A stretch of DNA of 64,000 bases from an uncultured Pseudomonadota bacterium (GTDB lineage: Bacteria > Myxococcota_A > Bradymonadia > Bradymonadales > Bradymonadaceae). Positions 47,301 through 55,286 of the stretch are shown here, in pieces. The stretch covers positions 620,001 to 684,000 of the forward strand of contig CAJXPB010000001.1 in NCBI GenBank assembly GCA_913057905.1. Reading direction: 5' to 3'. Both the position numbers and the translations under genes were made by a program. Numbering within the stretch: the first letter of the stretch is position 1; every line of letters starts with the position of its first letter. Below the pieces are notes generated by a model that did not search any database, had not been told where the DNA came from, and saw only the letters and a program-made list of their open reading frames with translations.

Positions 47301-47475
47301 CGGCGCGATGCCGATGGACGAGTTCGTCGAAGAGATCCCGTTTACACAGGCGCGCAACTACGTCCGAAAGGTCACCAAGTACCTGACCCTGTATCTGCGC
47401 CTGTACGAAGACCGCAGGAATCTCTACATCGGCCAAAACGTCGATCTGCGATACCGCCCCTACCCGAATTTCTAG
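44350..47475 (+). CDS. Soluble lytic transglycosylase with TPR superhelix (Slt-like)
   Basis: 1041 aa starting at GTG 44350. Residues 8-26 are a signal or anchor segment. From about 60 to 560 are TPR-like helices (ALERFAWIAEHRNDERRPRALYWSARTVERMG split) as in Slt70's ring. An acidic/low-complexity insert (about 570-660) follows. The C-terminal SLT domain has the catalytic Glu near 897 in MTVESAYNADSISHAHAIGLLQV, then AVAGYNGGPHRV. It cleaves glycan strands of murein to anhydro products. It is longer than E. coli Slt (~645 aa) because of the insert. Confidence 0.9.
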   Translation: MFQRPSVALSGAAILLAVISVFVTGMDSPLADRSTSDPTDAAPLQDDDLDAIRRHLTGGALITEAVARAETASSRASESADCRGLPGALQRARRARLDGRTEQARRYARPLVELSSDEAASCIESDGARLADRARLFLAHLELDADRPARALEHLDALTGPTPVDDYVLWLRGKSLEALGRPGSAADIYGSVYSMSHSPLHYRARAQQALALLEARRYEEALPIIDQLLELFPDYPRRFRLLYGRARALEATGQLEPAAEAYQSAWLAYPHKQTGELSLAALESLAARGVSVNPIGREALFDRYRQLRIHRHWDLSRRLFERLLQRESTPGGHSKFEHRVQLQLALCDFFPKRNRDALLRLEDLRSEWKRGYRDGINIRVVDRYLSRTHARLGNFEASLAALRRSLRSSSEGHRTREIAEFLRDHGRHERAFQLVDAYYSDWRKRRWDYAWLLYETGRMERALERFAWIAEHRNDERRPRALYWSARTVERMGRAHEAARRYRDLRREYPSHYYGIQADNRLLDLRQRRTVDGEFRAQTDRLLRSSEPVLYELEKAAQALEDRPLDRPSTTPVPKRPGDRSKAGRRHDPSCDVGPGRAQESCLASAGGEPSQAILDAFQETLSPLSPLRTFTGSVPSARRSTPGQSSDDQEPPVATNPDGVPRIEYPTQARIYWNGRYDSRVAFARYGDGRSFGPQPDAPKAYLGDDHIGGIAEAAREHGNLFPRLIRARWLYDSGLVQAARQETRRVAIEFTSLVDRGAPSSDDPHQLEHKRWTYLVDYRRDGRGWWGYRGEPELQYPLPESTAGRHRAAMRQRQIVSTQRRLRPDILASLKEAGNYYLVRQFIFDEGDWYNRSPVGPARDMWAQAYPRAYPKLVMREARRRGINPYLIWALMTVESAYNADSISHAHAIGLLQVIPRTGIKVADWLGDEDFGPHDLIDPDTAITHGVRYFSSLVEKFRGQELFAVAGYNGGPHRVATWLDKRGAMPMDEFVEEIPFTQARNYVRKVTKYLTLYLRLYEDRRNLYIGQNVDLRYRPYPNF

Positions 47476-47517
47476 GTACAGGCCCTGCCAACCGGTCGGG
47501 ACGACCTCGGGCGGCTC

Positions 47518-47970
47518 TCAGATCTGATAGATCGGCGTAAAGTCGTCGCGGCGTTTCTCGGGTACGGAGTCCGCGATCGCCTGGATGGTATAGTCCTCGA
47601 GGGCCCGGATCGTCGCCTCGCGAATCTCGTGCCAGACTGGCCGAAAGGCCTTCTGGCGGTCGGTCGGCTCCTCGTCGCCGCGGGTCCGATCGGCCACGGC
47701 CAGCGGAGCGACCGGACCGTCCAGGTGCCGGATGATCTCGAGGAGTGTAATTTCGGAAGCCGGCCGCGCCAGCAGGTATCCACCGCTGGCTCCCCGTCGA
47801 CTCTCCACGAACCCACCCCGTTTGAGGTCCGCCATGATCCCTTCCAGGAATTTGGCGGGCAATTGCTCGTCATCGGCGATTTCCTGGATGCTCATCGGGT
47901 TGTCGGTGCGCGCCTCCGCCAGGGTGACGAGGGCGCGAAGGCCGTACATGGTTCGTGCACTGATATCCAT
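47518..47970 (-). CDS. Rrf2-family transcription regulator without cysteines
   Basis: 150 aa. The winged-helix head MDISARTMYGLRALVTLAEA with SIQEIADDEQLPAKFLEGIMADLKRGGFVESRRGASGGYLLARP is typical Rrf2. The protein has no cysteine at all, so it cannot hold the Fe-S cluster of IscR/NsrR/RirA; it is closer in that respect to CymR-like members. CymR controls cysteine metabolism, and cysteine genes lie 5 kb away, but no link is shown by the sequence. Confidence 0.88.
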   Translation of the reverse strand: MDISARTMYGLRALVTLAEARTDNPMSIQEIADDEQLPAKFLEGIMADLKRGGFVESRRGASGGYLLARPASEITLLEIIRHLDGPVAPLAVADRTRGDEEPTDRQKAFRPVWHEIREATIRALEDYTIQAIADSVPEKRRDDFTPIYQI

Positions 47971-47990
47971 CGTGTCCTCGTGGGTTTGAA

Positions 47991-49382
47991 TCAGGAGCAG
48001 GCATCGCCGACGCCATCTCGGTCCGTGTCGCGCTGTTCCGGGTTAAATACCGTCGGGCAATTGTCGCAACGGTCGGGCACGCTGTCCAGATCCCGGTCCG
48101 GACCCTCGGTACACAGATCCGAGGCATCGGACTGCGAGCCACCGTCTTCCTCGGAGGTGCAGGCGTCCCCGGTCCCGTCGCCGTTCGAGTCGGCCTGTTC
48201 GGGGTTGGCCGTCTGCGGGCAGTTGTCGCAGGCGTCGCCGACATCGTCGTTGTCGCCGTCGGATTGGCCGGGATTCGCTTCTGAGGGACAGTTGTCGCAC
48301 TTGTTGCCGACGCCATCTCCGTCCCCGTCGGCCTGATCGGGGTTCTCGGTACCCGAGCAATTGTCGCAGACGTTCCCGACTCCATCCCCGTCGGCGTCGG
48401 CCTGCCTTGCGTTGCTCAGCCCCGGACAATTGTCACAGGCATTCCCGACGGTGTCGTTGTCGGTGTCGACCTGGTTGAGGTTCTCGGTGTCGGGGCAGTT
48501 GTCGCACACATCCCCGACTCCATCCTCGTCGGCATCTTCCTGGTCGGGATTGCTCGTCTTCTCGCAGACGTCACACGGGTTGCCGACTCCGTCACCGTCG
48601 GCGTCGGCCTGGCTTTCGTTGGCAGCCGATGGACAGTTGTCGTCCTCGTTTGGAATACCGTCGCCGTCACGGTCCGGATCGCAGGCATCCCCGAGCTCGT
48701 CTCCGTCGATGTTCCCCTGCCCTTCGTTGGGGGTCTCGGGGCAATTGTCGCAGACGTCGCCGACTCCATCGCCGTCGCCGTCGACCTGGTCGCGGTTCGG
48801 GATATCGGGGCAATTGTCACAGGCATCTCCGATGGTATCGCCGTCTGTCTCGGCCTGATCCGGGTCAGGCCGACTCGGGCAGATGTCGCAGACATCCCCG
48901 ACACCGTCGGCGTCCATATCGGCTTGATCGCTGTTTTCGACCGCCGGGCAGTTGTCGCAGGCATCGCCGAACCCGTCTTCGTCGCTGTCGATCTGGTCGG
49001 GGTTCGGGACCTCGGGACAGATATCGTCCTCGTTGTCGATGCCATCGCCGTCGATATCCGTGTCGCAGGCGTCACCGTCCCCATCGTCGTCGGTATCGTT
49101 CTGATCGGGATTCTTGACCTCCGGACAATTGTCGCACGCGTCGCCGACCAGATCGCCGTCGGTATCTTTCTGTTTCGGGTCTCGTACGTCCGGACAGATG
49201 TCACAGACATCGCCGACACCGTCGCCGTCCAGATCGCCCTGGTCCGGATTCTTGGTCTCGGGACAATTGTCACTGACGTCGGGGACACCGTCATCGTCGA
49301 AATCGTCCCCCTGGCATGCGCCGAGGACGAGGACAAGTCCCGCCAGGACGGTCAAAACCGAATGTCGGCAACCTTTAATCAT
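47991..49382 (-). CDS. Lipoprotein made of about 17 thrombospondin type-3 repeats
   Basis: 463 aa. The lipobox is VLGAC. Almost all the rest is tandem DNCPxxxNPDQxDxDGDGVGDxC units of 23 residues (69 bases), interrupted by two longer units (DTDIDGDGIDNEDDICP type) that include an extra calcium loop. Each unit carries Asp clusters for calcium and two Cys for disulfides, giving a stiff calcium-loaded rod on the cell surface. A Ser/Asp region near 410-430 breaks the series before the last units. It overlaps the MYXO-CTERM-like gene by 8 bases. Confidence 0.9.
   Translation of the reverse strand: MIKGCRHSVLTVLAGLVLVLGACQGDDFDDDGVPDVSDNCPETKNPDQGDLDGDGVGDVCDICPDVRDPKQKDTDGDLVGDACDNCPEVKNPDQNDTDDDGDGDACDTDIDGDGIDNEDDICPEVPNPDQIDSDEDGFGDACDNCPAVENSDQADMDADGVGDVCDICPSRPDPDQAETDGDTIGDACDNCPDIPNRDQVDGDGDGVGDVCDNCPETPNEGQGNIDGDELGDACDPDRDGDGIPNEDDNCPSAANESQADADGDGVGNPCDVCEKTSNPDQEDADEDGVGDVCDNCPDTENLNQVDTDNDTVGNACDNCPGLSNARQADADGDGVGNVCDNCSGTENPDQADGDGDGVGNKCDNCPSEANPGQSDGDNDDVGDACDNCPQTANPEQADSNGDGTGDACTSEEDGGSQSDASDLCTEGPDRDLDSVPDRCDNCPTVFNPEQRDTDRDGVGDACS
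48010..49330 (-). repeat. 69-base tandem coding repeats (TSP3)
   Basis: Imperfect direct repeats of 69 bases, with GGGCAGTTGTCGCA-type cores recurring on the plus strand. They are diverged at third positions, so they are old. Not CRISPR: no spacers and the frame is kept. Confidence 0.85.
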
Positions 49383-50307
49383 GGCGATGTCTCCTCAACC
49401 GAAGAAGTCCCAGCACGAGACCGAAGACGAGCCAAGGCATCGGTGTTCGGGGATGCCCGTCGGCAGCAACCCCACAGCCGCCGGTCGGCTCCGTTCCCGG
49501 AATCGTCTCGGGGACCAACTCGAGCCGAATACGTTGCGCCGCTCCGTCGGCGGCGACATCGAAGGGAATACTCGCCGATTCGAATCCGTCGGCTCGTACC
49601 GAGAGCGTCCAGGATCCCACTCCCAGATCTTGAACAGACCAGGTCGCCTCATCATTCTCTACGGAAAGGGGGGTGTCGGGCGTACGGCGGCCGCGGGGCC
49701 CCTCCAGGACCGGAGAAACCGTCGATGGAGCGGCCACGTCCGATGCATCGCCCGCAAAGACGATCGTGAGCTCCAGTTGGACACTCTGGTCCGGATAGAG
49801 GGTCCGCGAGATCACACGATCGGCATCGAGGCGAAACTCCTCGGTCAACCCGACGTAGCCGTCGCTGGAAAACTCGGCCCGGTACTCCCCCGGAGGCAGG
49901 CCGGTGATCTCGAAGGCCCCATCGGCCCCGGTGGTGGCCATGCCGGCGGCGGATCCATCGATCTGTGTGAGCGTCACCGTCGTTGCGCTGTCGTCGGCTC
50001 GATCGGCCAGGTCCACCGTGCCGTAATACCGAAAGAGGGGTCCGGCGGGAGCGTCGGCGTCGACCGTCGCGTCGGACGTCGCGTCCGGGTCGGCGTCTGC
50101 AGTAGCGTCGGTCGCGGTATCCGAGTCGGCGACATCTCCTTCGGTCAGATCCCCCATCGCATCCTCCCCGGTATCCCCGGCATCGAGTTCCATCACGTCG
50201 GGGCCCGTGTCCTCGATGGGTGCGACCTCCGCACCACCGACGGCCGGAGCCGACGACCAGGCAAACGAAACCAACGACAACAATACGATTGCAAACCAAC
50301 GCTGCAT
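49375..50307 (-). CDS. Exported protein with two carboxypeptidase-regulatory-like domains and a MYXO-CTERM-like tail
   Basis: 310 aa from the ATG at 50307 with GAGGA 5 bases upstream. Signal peptide first, then an Asp/Ala/Thr-rich linker (about 30-90). Two beta-sandwich repeats of CarboxypepD_reg type (GSAAGMATTGADGAFEITGLPPGEY split, and EATWSVQDLGVGSWTLSVRADG split). The end is TGGCGVA, a hydrophobic span (MPWLVFGLVLGLL) and RLRRHRHD, a Cys-membrane-Arg sorting signal like MYXO-CTERM, processed to a lipid-anchored surface protein in Myxococcota. It follows the DUF368 gene by 25 bases. Confidence 0.8.
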   Translation of the reverse strand: MQRWFAIVLLSLVSFAWSSAPAVGGAEVAPIEDTGPDVMELDAGDTGEDAMGDLTEGDVADSDTATDATADADPDATSDATVDADAPAGPLFRYYGTVDLADRADDSATTVTLTQIDGSAAGMATTGADGAFEITGLPPGEYRAEFSSDGYVGLTEEFRLDADRVISRTLYPDQSVQLELTIVFAGDASDVAAPSTVSPVLEGPRGRRTPDTPLSVENDEATWSVQDLGVGSWTLSVRADGFESASIPFDVAADGAAQRIRLELVPETIPGTEPTGGCGVAADGHPRTPMPWLVFGLVLGLLRLRRHRHD

Positions 50308-50332
50308 GAAGTTCCTCGTATCTAGACAGATG

Positions 50333-51598
50333 TCAGTGGCCGCCGGCTTCGGCATCGTCCATCGCTCGCATGCGACGACCGAAGACGGTCAGAGCCGCCA
50401 CAACCATACCACCAATCAGACAAGCGGCCAGCGCACCGAAGACCGCCGAATCAAAGCTCGTCGGCCAGACATTCGTCGTCATACCATCGACCGACGCGCG
50501 AAACGGCCAGATACCCCGCAGGCATCCCAGCATCAGTCCGATCAGCCCGGCCAGGGTTTGAGCCGGATATCGGGCCAGCAGATAGCTCAAGAATCGGGCG
50601 AAACTCAGCAGGCCGACGGCGGCACCGACCCCGAACAACCCGACGAACCCGAGTTGTTCCAGCGGAACGGATCCGCCGAGCAGAGACTGAATCGAGCCTT
50701 TGATTGCGTTGAGCACAAAGAAGTACATGCCCAGAATCAAGAGGATGTACGACCCGCTTATCCCAGGGAGGATCATCGCACAGATCGCGACCGATCCGGC
50801 CACGAAGACAAACCATGGCGCGGGCCGCGGGACTTCGACGGGCGTACCGGCCGGGACGACCACCGTACGGTACGGTTCGCTTCGTTTCTTGAGCGCCTCC
50901 TTGTCCACGGCGCCCTCGCCGCCGCCGAACTCCTCGTGGAGGTCCGCCAGACGTTGTGCCACGTCCGGGGACGCGGCGCGGATCGACTCCCGGAGCGGTT
51001 CGTTGGCTTCGCGCCAATAGACCGAGACAGCCAGCTCCGCACTCGGGGCACGTCTGACCACGTCTTCCAGATTCTCGCCCTCGGAGGTGACGGTCGTCGG
51101 CGTTTGAGTCAGGTTCATCGACCGCGACGGATTCGTGACGAGCCATCCGGCCAACAACCCGAGGACCGCCACCACCAACGCCCCACCCAAAAAACGCTCT
51201 TTCGTGCCGCGGATCATGCGCAGAGGCACCCAGGTGCTGGCCAGGATGAGACCGAAGAAAAAGGCCCGCATCAACACCGGGTATTGTTCCATCAATCCCG
51301 GAATCACGACGCTTCCGACGCCCAGCGCACACACGATTCCCAGGCCGAGGACCGTCAGAAACGGGAGATTCATCGGCTCGATCGCCTGCTGGACCTCGCG
51401 CCAGTCCTCGGGATCTCGCCCGCCGGTCACCCATCGCCACAACGGTGCCACCCAACGGAGGTTGACCGATTTAATCGAGTCGACCAGTTTCTTGTAGATG
51501 CCCAGGATCAGCGCCATCGTTCCCCCGCTGACACCGGGGATGATATCGGCGCTGCCCATGCAGACGCCCTTCAAAAATAGCAGGATTCGTTCAACCAT
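50333..51598 (-). CDS. DUF368 membrane protein (PopT-like polyprenyl-phosphate carrier)
   Basis: 421 aa. The two inverted halves each carry the DUF368 signature: GSADIIPGVSGGTMALILGIY near 14-34 and CAMILPGISGSYILLILGMY near 265-285. Family knowledge: DUF368 proteins (PopT) flip undecaprenyl phosphate for cell-envelope recycling. Unusually, a soluble loop of roughly 90 residues (about 160-250, Thr/Glu-rich) separates the halves. The start ATG 51598 has GAGGG at good spacing. It heads a leftward unit with the MYXO-CTERM-like and TSP3 genes. Confidence 0.88.
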   Translation of the reverse strand: MVERILLFLKGVCMGSADIIPGVSGGTMALILGIYKKLVDSIKSVNLRWVAPLWRWVTGGRDPEDWREVQQAIEPMNLPFLTVLGLGIVCALGVGSVVIPGLMEQYPVLMRAFFFGLILASTWVPLRMIRGTKERFLGGALVVAVLGLLAGWLVTNPSRSMNLTQTPTTVTSEGENLEDVVRRAPSAELAVSVYWREANEPLRESIRAASPDVAQRLADLHEEFGGGEGAVDKEALKKRSEPYRTVVVPAGTPVEVPRPAPWFVFVAGSVAICAMILPGISGSYILLILGMYFFVLNAIKGSIQSLLGGSVPLEQLGFVGLFGVGAAVGLLSFARFLSYLLARYPAQTLAGLIGLMLGCLRGIWPFRASVDGMTTNVWPTSFDSAVFGALAACLIGGMVVAALTVFGRRMRAMDDAEAGGH

Positions 51599-51713
51599 CG
51601 TCGTCCCTCAGAAGACCCGTTTATGCTACCTGTCGTGTACGTAAAGCCCTGACGCGTCGCAAGCTGACACCGTCTACTGACCGTACGCTTCCTCTACGCG
51701 CCTCGAGGTTGTC

Positions 51714-52595
51714 ATGCCCACAGAGAACGCTCTTCCCCAGCGCCTGACCCCCGTCCTCGAAGCCCGATTTGGTCTCGATGGAGGGGCCATGTTTGGCATC
51801 ATTCCGCAGCCGCTCTGGTCGCGAACGAACCCGCCCGACGACAACAATCGTATCGACATGGCATGCCGCTGCCTTCTGCTGGAGTATCCGGATCGGAACG
51901 TCCTCATCGACACCGGGATCGGCACGAAATGGTCGGACAAGGAACGCTCGATCTACAAGATCGACGACCAGGACCCCGGGATGACAGATTCTCTGGAGGC
52001 CCGACAACTCGAGCCGGCCGACATCGACGACGTGATCTTGACCCATCTTCATTTCGACCATGTCGGGGGCGCCAGTCGTGTCGACGAGCAGGGAGATATC
52101 GTCGCCACGTTCCCCGACGCTCGCCACTGGGTCCAGGACCGGAATTGGTCGTGGGCGATGAACCCCAGCGAGCGCGATGCAGGCAGCTACCGAAAAGAGG
52201 ACTATTCGTTCTTCGAGTCCAATCCGGACGCGCCGCCGCTGAAGCTGATCGACGGGATCTCCGAGATTCTACCCGGCGTCGAGGTCCTTCCACTGCACGG
52301 ACACACGTTCGGGATGCAGGCGGTCAAGATCACGACCGACGAGCACACATTCATCTACCTCGCCGACCTGATTCCGACGACCTCGCATCTGCGGGCTCCC
52401 TACGTGATGGGCTACGACCTCCAGCCGCTGGAGACCGTCGAAGAAAAAAAGGAGATGCTCTACCACGCCGATCGAAACGACTGGATCCTGTTCTTCGAAC
52501 ACGATCCGAAGCAAGCCTTCGCACGCCTCGATTTTGACGACGACACGCCGCGGGCGGTCCCCGTCAACCCCGACGAGATCAGCGCGATCGGCTGA
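51714..52595 (+). CDS. MBL-fold metallo-hydrolase
   Basis: 293 aa. GAGG lies 5 bases before the ATG. The beta-lactamase-fold metal motif HLHFDHVGG (near 105-111), LPLHGHTFGMQ for the next His, and YLADLIPTTSH for the bridging Asp are all present. Sequence style (LLEYPDRNVLIDTGIGTKW, WVQDRNWSWAMNPSERDAGSY split) fits the quorum-quenching-lactonase/YflN-like branch. The substrate is unknown. It converges with, and overlaps by 17 bases, the leftward Mec gene. Confidence 0.88.
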   Translation: MPTENALPQRLTPVLEARFGLDGGAMFGIIPQPLWSRTNPPDDNNRIDMACRCLLLEYPDRNVLIDTGIGTKWSDKERSIYKIDDQDPGMTDSLEARQLEPADIDDVILTHLHFDHVGGASRVDEQGDIVATFPDARHWVQDRNWSWAMNPSERDAGSYRKEDYSFFESNPDAPPLKLIDGISEILPGVEVLPLHGHTFGMQAVKITTDEHTFIYLADLIPTTSHLRAPYVMGYDLQPLETVEEKKEMLYHADRNDWILFFEHDPKQAFARLDFDDDTPRAVPVNPDEISAIG

Positions 52596-53118
52596 CACCG
52601 TCGACCGGCTGCACGTGGTAGCCGTCGCCGATCTCGATCTCCAGGACAGGGACGAAGGGTTCGTCGGCGCTCCCGTCGTCAAAACGAAACAGTGTCGCAT
52701 GGTCGGCTTCGCCGTCCCGGACCGATACGACCAGCCAGTCAACCCCGGGATGAGCCGGTTCGAGTGGCTCGTCGTCCTCGGTACGCGGCATCGTCGCCGC
52801 GTCCACGTCCTCGTCGCTGAAGTAGTCACCGACGTCTGCATGGCTGTGAAAGACGACCTCGATCGTCTCGCCGCGGTCGTCGGCCTTCATGAACTCGCGA
52901 GAGTCGATCACGTAGAAGGACTCGGCCGTGCGTGGGTACTGGTCGGGGTCGAGCTCGTGGTATTTGTCGGCGAGATTCTCGGTCCCTCGGACCTGAACGT
53001 CCTCGTCGCCGGTCCGCACGATCAGCCCGCAGCCCTCTTTGGGGTAGGCATCTTCGCACCATTGGACCAGCGCATTCAGCACGTCGTCCGTCCAGATATC
53101 TTCGTCGTACATGGGCAT
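52579..53118 (-). CDS. mec: JAMM/MPN peptidase, Mec-like (cleaves cysteine from CysO)
   Basis: 179 aa from ATG 53118 (53112 also possible). The JAMM zinc site is complete: Glu28 in KEGCGLIV, His91/His93 in FHSHADVGDYFSDED, Ser101 and Asp104. It follows cysM by 25 bases and cysO is next upstream, the gene set of the Mycobacterium tuberculosis mec-cysO-cysM pathway in which Mec hydrolyses CysO-cysteine. The last 60 residues extend past the core fold. Assignment rests on the motif and the neighbours. Confidence 0.82.
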   Translation of the reverse strand: MPMYDEDIWTDDVLNALVQWCEDAYPKEGCGLIVRTGDEDVQVRGTENLADKYHELDPDQYPRTAESFYVIDSREFMKADDRGETIEVVFHSHADVGDYFSDEDVDAATMPRTEDDEPLEPAHPGVDWLVVSVRDGEADHATLFRFDDGSADEPFVPVLEIEIGDGYHVQPVDGVSRSR

Positions 53119-53143
53119 CCCGGATACAAAACGATGCGAGCAA

Positions 53144-54037
53144 TCAGTCGTGAAAGTAACGGTCTGCATGGTCGCAGATGACGGTGACGACCACACCTTC
53201 GTCGAGCTCTTCGGCGACCGACACGGCCTCGGCCACGTTCGCGCCGGCCGAGTACCCTGCGGCAATCCCCTCTTCGGCGGCCAGCCGCTGCGCCATCTCC
53301 CAGCTTTCTTCGGTGGAGACCCGACGCACGTCGTCGAGAGCCGATTCGTCATAGATACCCGGAACGATGGCCGTAGGCATATGTTTGAGCCCCTCGAGGC
53401 CGTGAAAGGCATCATCGGGCTGCACGCCGATGACCGATATCCCGGGGTCCCGCTGTTTGAGACCCCGTCCCGTCCCCATGATCGTCCCGGAGGTCCCCGT
53501 CGCCGCCACGAAGTGGGTCACGGCCTCGTCGGTCTGACGCCAGATTTCGGGCGCAGTCGTCGCCTCGTGAGCGCGCGGATTTGAGGGATTGTTGTACTGG
53601 TCGGCAAAAAAGTACTCGTCCGAATCGTCATTTTCGACGATCTCTTCGACCTTGCGAATCGCTCCGTCGCTGCCCTCCATTGGGTCCGAGAAGATGATCT
53701 CGGCCCCGTAGGTTCGCACGATGTGCTTGCGCGACTGGGATACATTTTCGGGCATCACCAGTTCCACATCGATCCCCAGGGCCGCGCCCAGCATCGAGTA
53801 CGCCACGCCCGTGTTCCCGCTGGTCGAGTCGATCAGCGTGCCGCCTTCGGTCAGTTCACCGGACTCGAGCGCGTCCAGGATAATCTGGCGGGCGGGCCGA
53901 TCCTTGACCGAGCCGCCCGGATTCATGAACTCGAGTTTCACCCATACATCGACGGAATCGGGCAGATGAGCCGTGATCTCGTTGAGACGAACCAGTGGAG
54001 TGTGACCGACCAAATCGAGCAGTGACTCATGCACCAC
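53144..54037 (-). CDS. cysM: Cysteine synthase (CysM-like)
   Basis: 297 aa, starting at GTG 54037 with GGAGG seven bases upstream; a second GTG follows directly. PLP-binding Lys45 in NPGGSVKDRPA, the STSGNTG substrate loop and GTSGTIMGTG phosphate loop are intact. The set with CysO and Mec suggests it takes sulfide from thiocarboxylated CysO and O-phosphoserine, as M. tuberculosis CysM does. The gap to cysO is 3 bases, so translation is probably coupled. Confidence 0.92.
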   Translation of the reverse strand: MVHESLLDLVGHTPLVRLNEITAHLPDSVDVWVKLEFMNPGGSVKDRPARQIILDALESGELTEGGTLIDSTSGNTGVAYSMLGAALGIDVELVMPENVSQSRKHIVRTYGAEIIFSDPMEGSDGAIRKVEEIVENDDSDEYFFADQYNNPSNPRAHEATTAPEIWRQTDEAVTHFVAATGTSGTIMGTGRGLKQRDPGISVIGVQPDDAFHGLEGLKHMPTAIVPGIYDESALDDVRRVSTEESWEMAQRLAAEEGIAAGYSAGANVAEAVSVAEELDEGVVVTVICDHADRYFHD

Positions 54038-54040
54038 GGC

Positions 54041-54316
54041 TCACCCTCCCGCAATCGCCGGGACGACTGACATCTCGTCGCCGTCTTCGACGGGGGTCTC
54101 GAGCTTGTCCAGAAATCGGATGTCTTCGTCATTTGCAAAGACGTTCACGAATCGACGCAACCCGCCCTCGTCGTCGAACAACTTGTCGCGCAGACCCGGG
54201 TGAGTCTCGGCGAGATTCTCCAAGACTTCACCGGCGGTCTTACCGTCGACTTCGACGACCTCCTGGCCGTCCGTGTGCTTTCGAAGGGGCGTGGGAATAC
54301 GAACTGAGACACTCAT
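54041..54316 (-). CDS. cysO: CysO-like ubiquitin-fold sulfur carrier (MoaD/ThiS family)
   Basis: 91 aa ending VVPAIAGG: the Gly-Gly C-terminus is the site to be thiocarboxylated. Sequence IPTPLRKHTDGQEVVEVDGKTAGEVLENL (split) and the length match M. tuberculosis CysO (about 93 aa). AGGAG lies 6 bases before the ATG. No E1-like activator (MoeZ) is seen in the window. First of three genes leading to cysM and mec, and 55 bases downstream of the pseudo-CysM gene. Confidence 0.9.
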   Translation of the reverse strand: MSVSVRIPTPLRKHTDGQEVVEVDGKTAGEVLENLAETHPGLRDKLFDDEGGLRRFVNVFANDEDIRFLDKLETPVEDGDEMSVVPAIAGG

Positions 54317-54371
54317 GACGAGCTCCTGTTAGGTGAGGGTCAATGAAAAAGTAGCCGCGAGCGATCCTTGT

Positions 54372-55286
54372 TCAGGGTCCTCGCTCCAACTCGAACTTTG
54401 TATCGTCCTCCCAACCGAGGTAGCGCTGCCCGGCATCGGGATTCAGTGCCACGAGGGCGGCCTGCGATTGGACCTCGGTCTGCAATCGAAGCGCGAGGGT
54501 CACGGCGGCTGCCCCTTTGGGCCCGACGAGAAGACCCTCTTTGCGGGCGATGCGATCGCGCATCTCCCAGGCCTTTTCGATGTCGATATCCTCCAGAATG
54601 TTTCGTTTGGCATCGTCCTCTAACGATGGAAAGGATCGCTGGGCCAGCACGGCCCCGCCGACGACCATCTCGGGATGGGTCTCTCTCAACTCGCCGGTGA
54701 CCTGCCGATAGGCGCCCCCGGTGGTCACCGACGTGATGAACGCGCCGAGCGGCCGGTCCCCCAACGCCTCCAGCAATTCGTCGGCAATAATATCGTAGGC
54801 TTCCCGGACCGCCTCGCGACGATATCCGTTGACGAACATTCGCCGCGGGTGGTGGCGAGCCCACTCGGCAGCTTCTTCGACCGCCTCGGACCGAGAGGTC
54901 TCCTCGGGGAGCCAACGCACCGATGCGCCGTATCGCTCGATCAATGGCAGCAACCGCCGACTCGTCGCACGGGAGGCGAAGATCTCGACCTCGATGTCGA
55001 GCTGCGAGGCCAGAAATGCGGTCGCCACCGAACAATCATCGATCCCTGCGATGGCGACGGTATCTCCTTCGAGCAATTGACCGGCCTCCGAGGCCCGCAG
55101 CAGAATCTCGGCGAGGTACCGATCCCGAATCGATCCGCTTGGGTTGTTGTTCTCGAGTTTCACATAGATGGGCGGCCCTCCGGCGCCGATCCGCTCCAAC
55201 CCCACCAGAGGTGTGGCACCGATCAAGGCGTCCATCGCCTCGACGGACGGCTCTTCGTCTTCCGCTTTCGTGTTCGTCTCTTGCAT
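54372..55286 (-). CDS. Cysteine-synthase-like protein lacking the PLP lysine (pseudo-CysM)
   Basis: 304 aa. The fold follows cysteine synthase from TPLVGLERI on, but the PLP-lysine motif reads NNPSGSIRDR: Arg54 replaces the invariant Lys. The STSGNTG loop is GIDDCSVA and the GTSGT phosphate loop is SVTTGGAY. So it cannot form the internal aldimine and is probably not a cysteine synthase. It lies directly upstream of cysO-cysM-mec on the same strand. A regulatory or scaffolding partner of CysM, or an enzyme of another kind, is possible. No clear ribosome site. Confidence 0.8.
   Translation of the reverse strand: MQETNTKAEDEEPSVEAMDALIGATPLVGLERIGAGGPPIYVKLENNNPSGSIRDRYLAEILLRASEAGQLLEGDTVAIAGIDDCSVATAFLASQLDIEVEIFASRATSRRLLPLIERYGASVRWLPEETSRSEAVEEAAEWARHHPRRMFVNGYRREAVREAYDIIADELLEALGDRPLGAFITSVTTGGAYRQVTGELRETHPEMVVGGAVLAQRSFPSLEDDAKRNILEDIDIEKAWEMRDRIARKEGLLVGPKGAAAVTLALRLQTEVQSQAALVALNPDAGQRYLGWEDDTKFELERGP

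Noticed and set aside
48010..49330. Regular repeats that could suggest a CRISPR array
   Set aside because: The unit is 69 bases, keeps frame and codes for TSP3 repeats; no spacers or cas genes.
54372..55286. Annotating as a second active cysteine synthase
   Set aside because: The PLP lysine is replaced by Arg and both binding loops are altered.
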